9,292 bases of DNA from Caldilineaceae bacterium. Lineage in GTDB: Bacteria; Chloroflexota; Anaerolineae; Caldilineales; Caldilineaceae. A model generated the notes under the pieces. It saw nothing but the letters and a program-made list of their open reading frames with translations, had not been told where the DNA came from and searched no databases. The position numbers and the translations under genes were made by a program. Positions 7,974 to 9,292 of this stretch are shown one piece after another. The stretch lies in contig JAPKMV010000095.1 in NCBI GenBank assembly GCA_026645635.1, positions 1-9,292 on the forward strand, written 5' to 3'. Every line of letters begins with the position of its first letter. Positions within the stretch are counted from its first letter, which is position 1.

Positions 7974-8004
7974 GGGGTGAGAGGGTGATGGGGTGAGAGG
8001 GTGA
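7961..8004 (+). repeat. G-rich GGGTGA repeat at the end of the oxidoreductase gene
   Basis: A 14-base unit, GGTGATGGGGTGAG, occurs at 7961-7974 and again at 7984-7997, with further GGGTGA words between and after. There are five runs of three or four G with spacers of 3-5 bases (7967-8001), which meets the simple pattern for a G-quadruplex on the coding strand. The oxidoreductase stop codon (7971-7973) lies within the repeat, so the repeat supplies the last codons. Confidence 0.75.
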
Positions 8005-8043
8005 AACTCAGGTAACCGGTGTTCGCTGACAGCATTGCCGTAG

Positions 8044-8106
8044 GTGCGGTTTTTAACCGCACGTGGCCGCGGTGCGGGGAGACAAAAGTTCGGGGGATCG
8101 ATCCCC
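8044..8106. repeat. Two small palindromes in the hsdM upstream region
   Basis: GTGCGGTT (8044-8051) and AACCGCAC (8055-8062) form a perfect 8-bp stem with a TTT loop. A second, uninterrupted palindrome, GGGGATCGATCCCC, lies at 8093-8106. Both sit in the leader of the methylase gene, 26-88 bases before its start. They could be operator or hairpin elements, or parts of another dispersed repeat. No convincing promoter is visible here. Confidence 0.55.
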
Positions 8107-8131
8107 ATCACGGTAGTCTGGAAATCTACTC

Positions 8132-9292
8132 ATGGATCTTTCCGTTCACAATAAACTCGTTTCCTTCATCTGGTCGATCGCCGATGACTGCCTGCGCGAT
8201 GTCTACGTGCGCGGCAAGTACCGCGATGTGATCTTGCCCATGTTTGTGCTGCGGCGGCTCGACTGTCTGCTGGAAGAGACCAAAGCCGCTGTGATGGAAG
8301 AGGTCCGCTTCCAGCGCAGCGAGGTTGGGCTGGCAGATCTCGACCCCGGCGGGCTGCGCGAGGCTTCCGGCTACATCTTCTACAACACATCCGACTTCAC
8401 GCTGACCAGGCTGGCGCAGACGGCGTCCAACAACCGCCAGATCTTGGAAGCCAACGTCAACGCCTATCTCAACGGCTTCGACGAGGATGTCAAGGAGATT
8501 ATCAACAAGTTCCGACTTCCGGCCCAGGTGCATCACATGGCGCAGAAGGATGTGCTGCTCGACGTACTGGAAAAGTTCACGTCGCCCTACATCAACCTGA
8601 CGCCGCACGAAGTCGTTGACCCCGATGGGCGCAAGCTGCCGCCGCTGACCAACCTGGGCATGGGCTATGTCTTCGAGGAGCTGATCCGCAAGTTCAACGA
8701 GGAGAACAACGAAGAGGCGGGCGAGCACTTTACCCCACGTGAAGTGATCGACCTGATGACCCACATCGTGTTCATGCCGATCAAGGATGCGCTGCCGCCG
8801 GTGATCCTCATCTACGACGGCGCGTGCGGGTCGGGCGGCATGTTAACCGAGGCGCAGAATTTCATCACCAACCCCGAAGGGCAGATCCGCTCACGCGCTG
8901 AAGTAATGCTCTATGGCAAGGAGATCAACGACGAGACCTACGCCATCTGCAAGTCGGACATGATGATCAAGGGCAACGACCCAGAGCATATCAAGAGCGG
9001 CTCCACGTTGGCGTCCGACGACTTCGCCGGCACACGCTTCGACGTGATGCTTTCCAACCCGCCCTACGGCAAGTCGTGGAAGAGCGACCAACGCCACATC
9101 CTGGAAGGCAAGGATGTGCTCGACCCGCGCTTCCGTGTAAAACTGTGCGACTATTGGGGCGTGGAACAGGAAGAAGCGGCGATTCCGCGCTCGTCCGACG
9201 GGCAACTGCTCTTTCTGATGGACATGGTGAGCAAGATGAAGGCGCCCGCCGAGAATGGACTTGGCTCGCGCATTGCCTCGGTGCACAACGGT
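8132..9292 (+). CDS. hsdM: Type I restriction-modification methylase subunit HsdM (3' end outside window)
   Basis: HsdM binds S-adenosylmethionine and N6-methylates adenine in the site chosen by HsdS; with HsdR it forms the restriction complex. The frame is open for 387 codons to the right edge. The N-terminal helical domain (about 1-150) includes VSFIWSIADDCLRDVYVRGKYRDVILPMFVLRRLD. The catalytic part has GYVFEELIRKF, EAGEHFTPREVIDLM (GEHFTPR at 197-203), the SAM-binding motif DGACGSGGM (229-237) and NPPYG (309-313), the N6-adenine methylase motif IV. The visible end, GSRIASVHNG, normally leads into a further conserved stretch, so roughly a quarter to a third of the protein is missing. The start at 8132 has only a weak GGAAA upstream, but homology to the family N-terminus supports it. 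hsdS and hsdR are expected to the right. Confidence 0.94.
   Translation, partial: MDLSVHNKLVSFIWSIADDCLRDVYVRGKYRDVILPMFVLRRLDCLLEETKAAVMEEVRFQRSEVGLADLDPGGLREASGYIFYNTSDFTLTRLAQTASNNRQILEANVNAYLNGFDEDVKEIINKFRLPAQVHHMAQKDVLLDVLEKFTSPYINLTPHEVVDPDGRKLPPLTNLGMGYVFEELIRKFNEENNEEAGEHFTPREVIDLMTHIVFMPIKDALPPVILIYDGACGSGGMLTEAQNFITNPEGQIRSRAEVMLYGKEINDETYAICKSDMMIKGNDPEHIKSGSTLASDDFAGTRFDVMLSNPPYGKSWKSDQRHILEGKDVLDPRFRVKLCDYWGVEQEEAAIPRSSDGQLLFLMDMVSKMKAPAENGLGSRIASVHNG

Noticed and set aside
6939..8111. Minus-strand 390-codon frame opposite the oxidoreductase
   Set aside because: It includes translated G-rich repeat and has no family motif, while the + strand gene is clear.
8135..8764. Minus-strand frames opposite hsdM
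   Set aside because: The + strand carries uninterrupted HsdM motifs; these frames are mirrors.

Overview
The window is a GC-rich bacterial chromosome segment with five complete protein genes, one gene cut by the right edge, and repeat-rich intergenic DNA. The combination of high GC, an amylosucrase, a decaprenyl-phosphate phosphoribosyltransferase-like UbiA protein, and long palindromes built from short near-nonamer words (GCAGAG, GCGGAT and ACGAAT types) fits a filamentous Chloroflexota (Anaerolineae or Caldilineae type). That assignment is inference from gene content and style; no rRNA or marker gene is present.

Layout. 1-587: a sigma-70-like promoter, then a roughly 430-nt non-coding leader with several hairpins, ending in an intrinsic terminator about 90 nt before the next gene. 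588-1940 (+): MgtE magnesium channel. 1941-2400: a palindromic repeat, then a compact unit with promoter, 19-codon ORF inside a long hairpin, and strong terminator. 2401-3393 (-): conserved-looking helical protein of unknown function. 3394-3642: its promoter and a GCGGAT-type palindrome. 3643-4572 (+): UbiA-family membrane prenyltransferase, DPPR-synthase-like. 4573-4881: a half GCGGAT element fused to a GCAGAG-type palindrome with a tandem duplication. 4882-6834 (+): amylosucrase. 6835-6944: a perfect 28-bp inverted repeat. 6945-7973 (+): Gfo/Idh/MocA oxidoreductase. 7974-8131: G-rich repeat and two small palindromes. 8132-9292 (+): HsdM, the methylase subunit of a type I restriction-modification system, which continues out of the window.

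The genes do not form one pathway. MgtE (magnesium entry), the prenyltransferase (cell-envelope polyprenyl sugar), amylosucrase (sucrose to alpha-1,4-glucan) and the oxidoreductase (probably sugar-related) are separate units divided by repeat-filled spacers. Each spacer over 100 bp carries at least one palindrome or low-complexity repeat. HsdM marks the left edge of a restriction locus, and possibly of a defence island outside the window.

No new multi-gene system can be demonstrated here. The least explained signals are the long structured mgtE leader, the tiny promoter-ORF-terminator unit at 2148-2376, and the shared 8-10-nt word architecture of three unrelated palindrome families.
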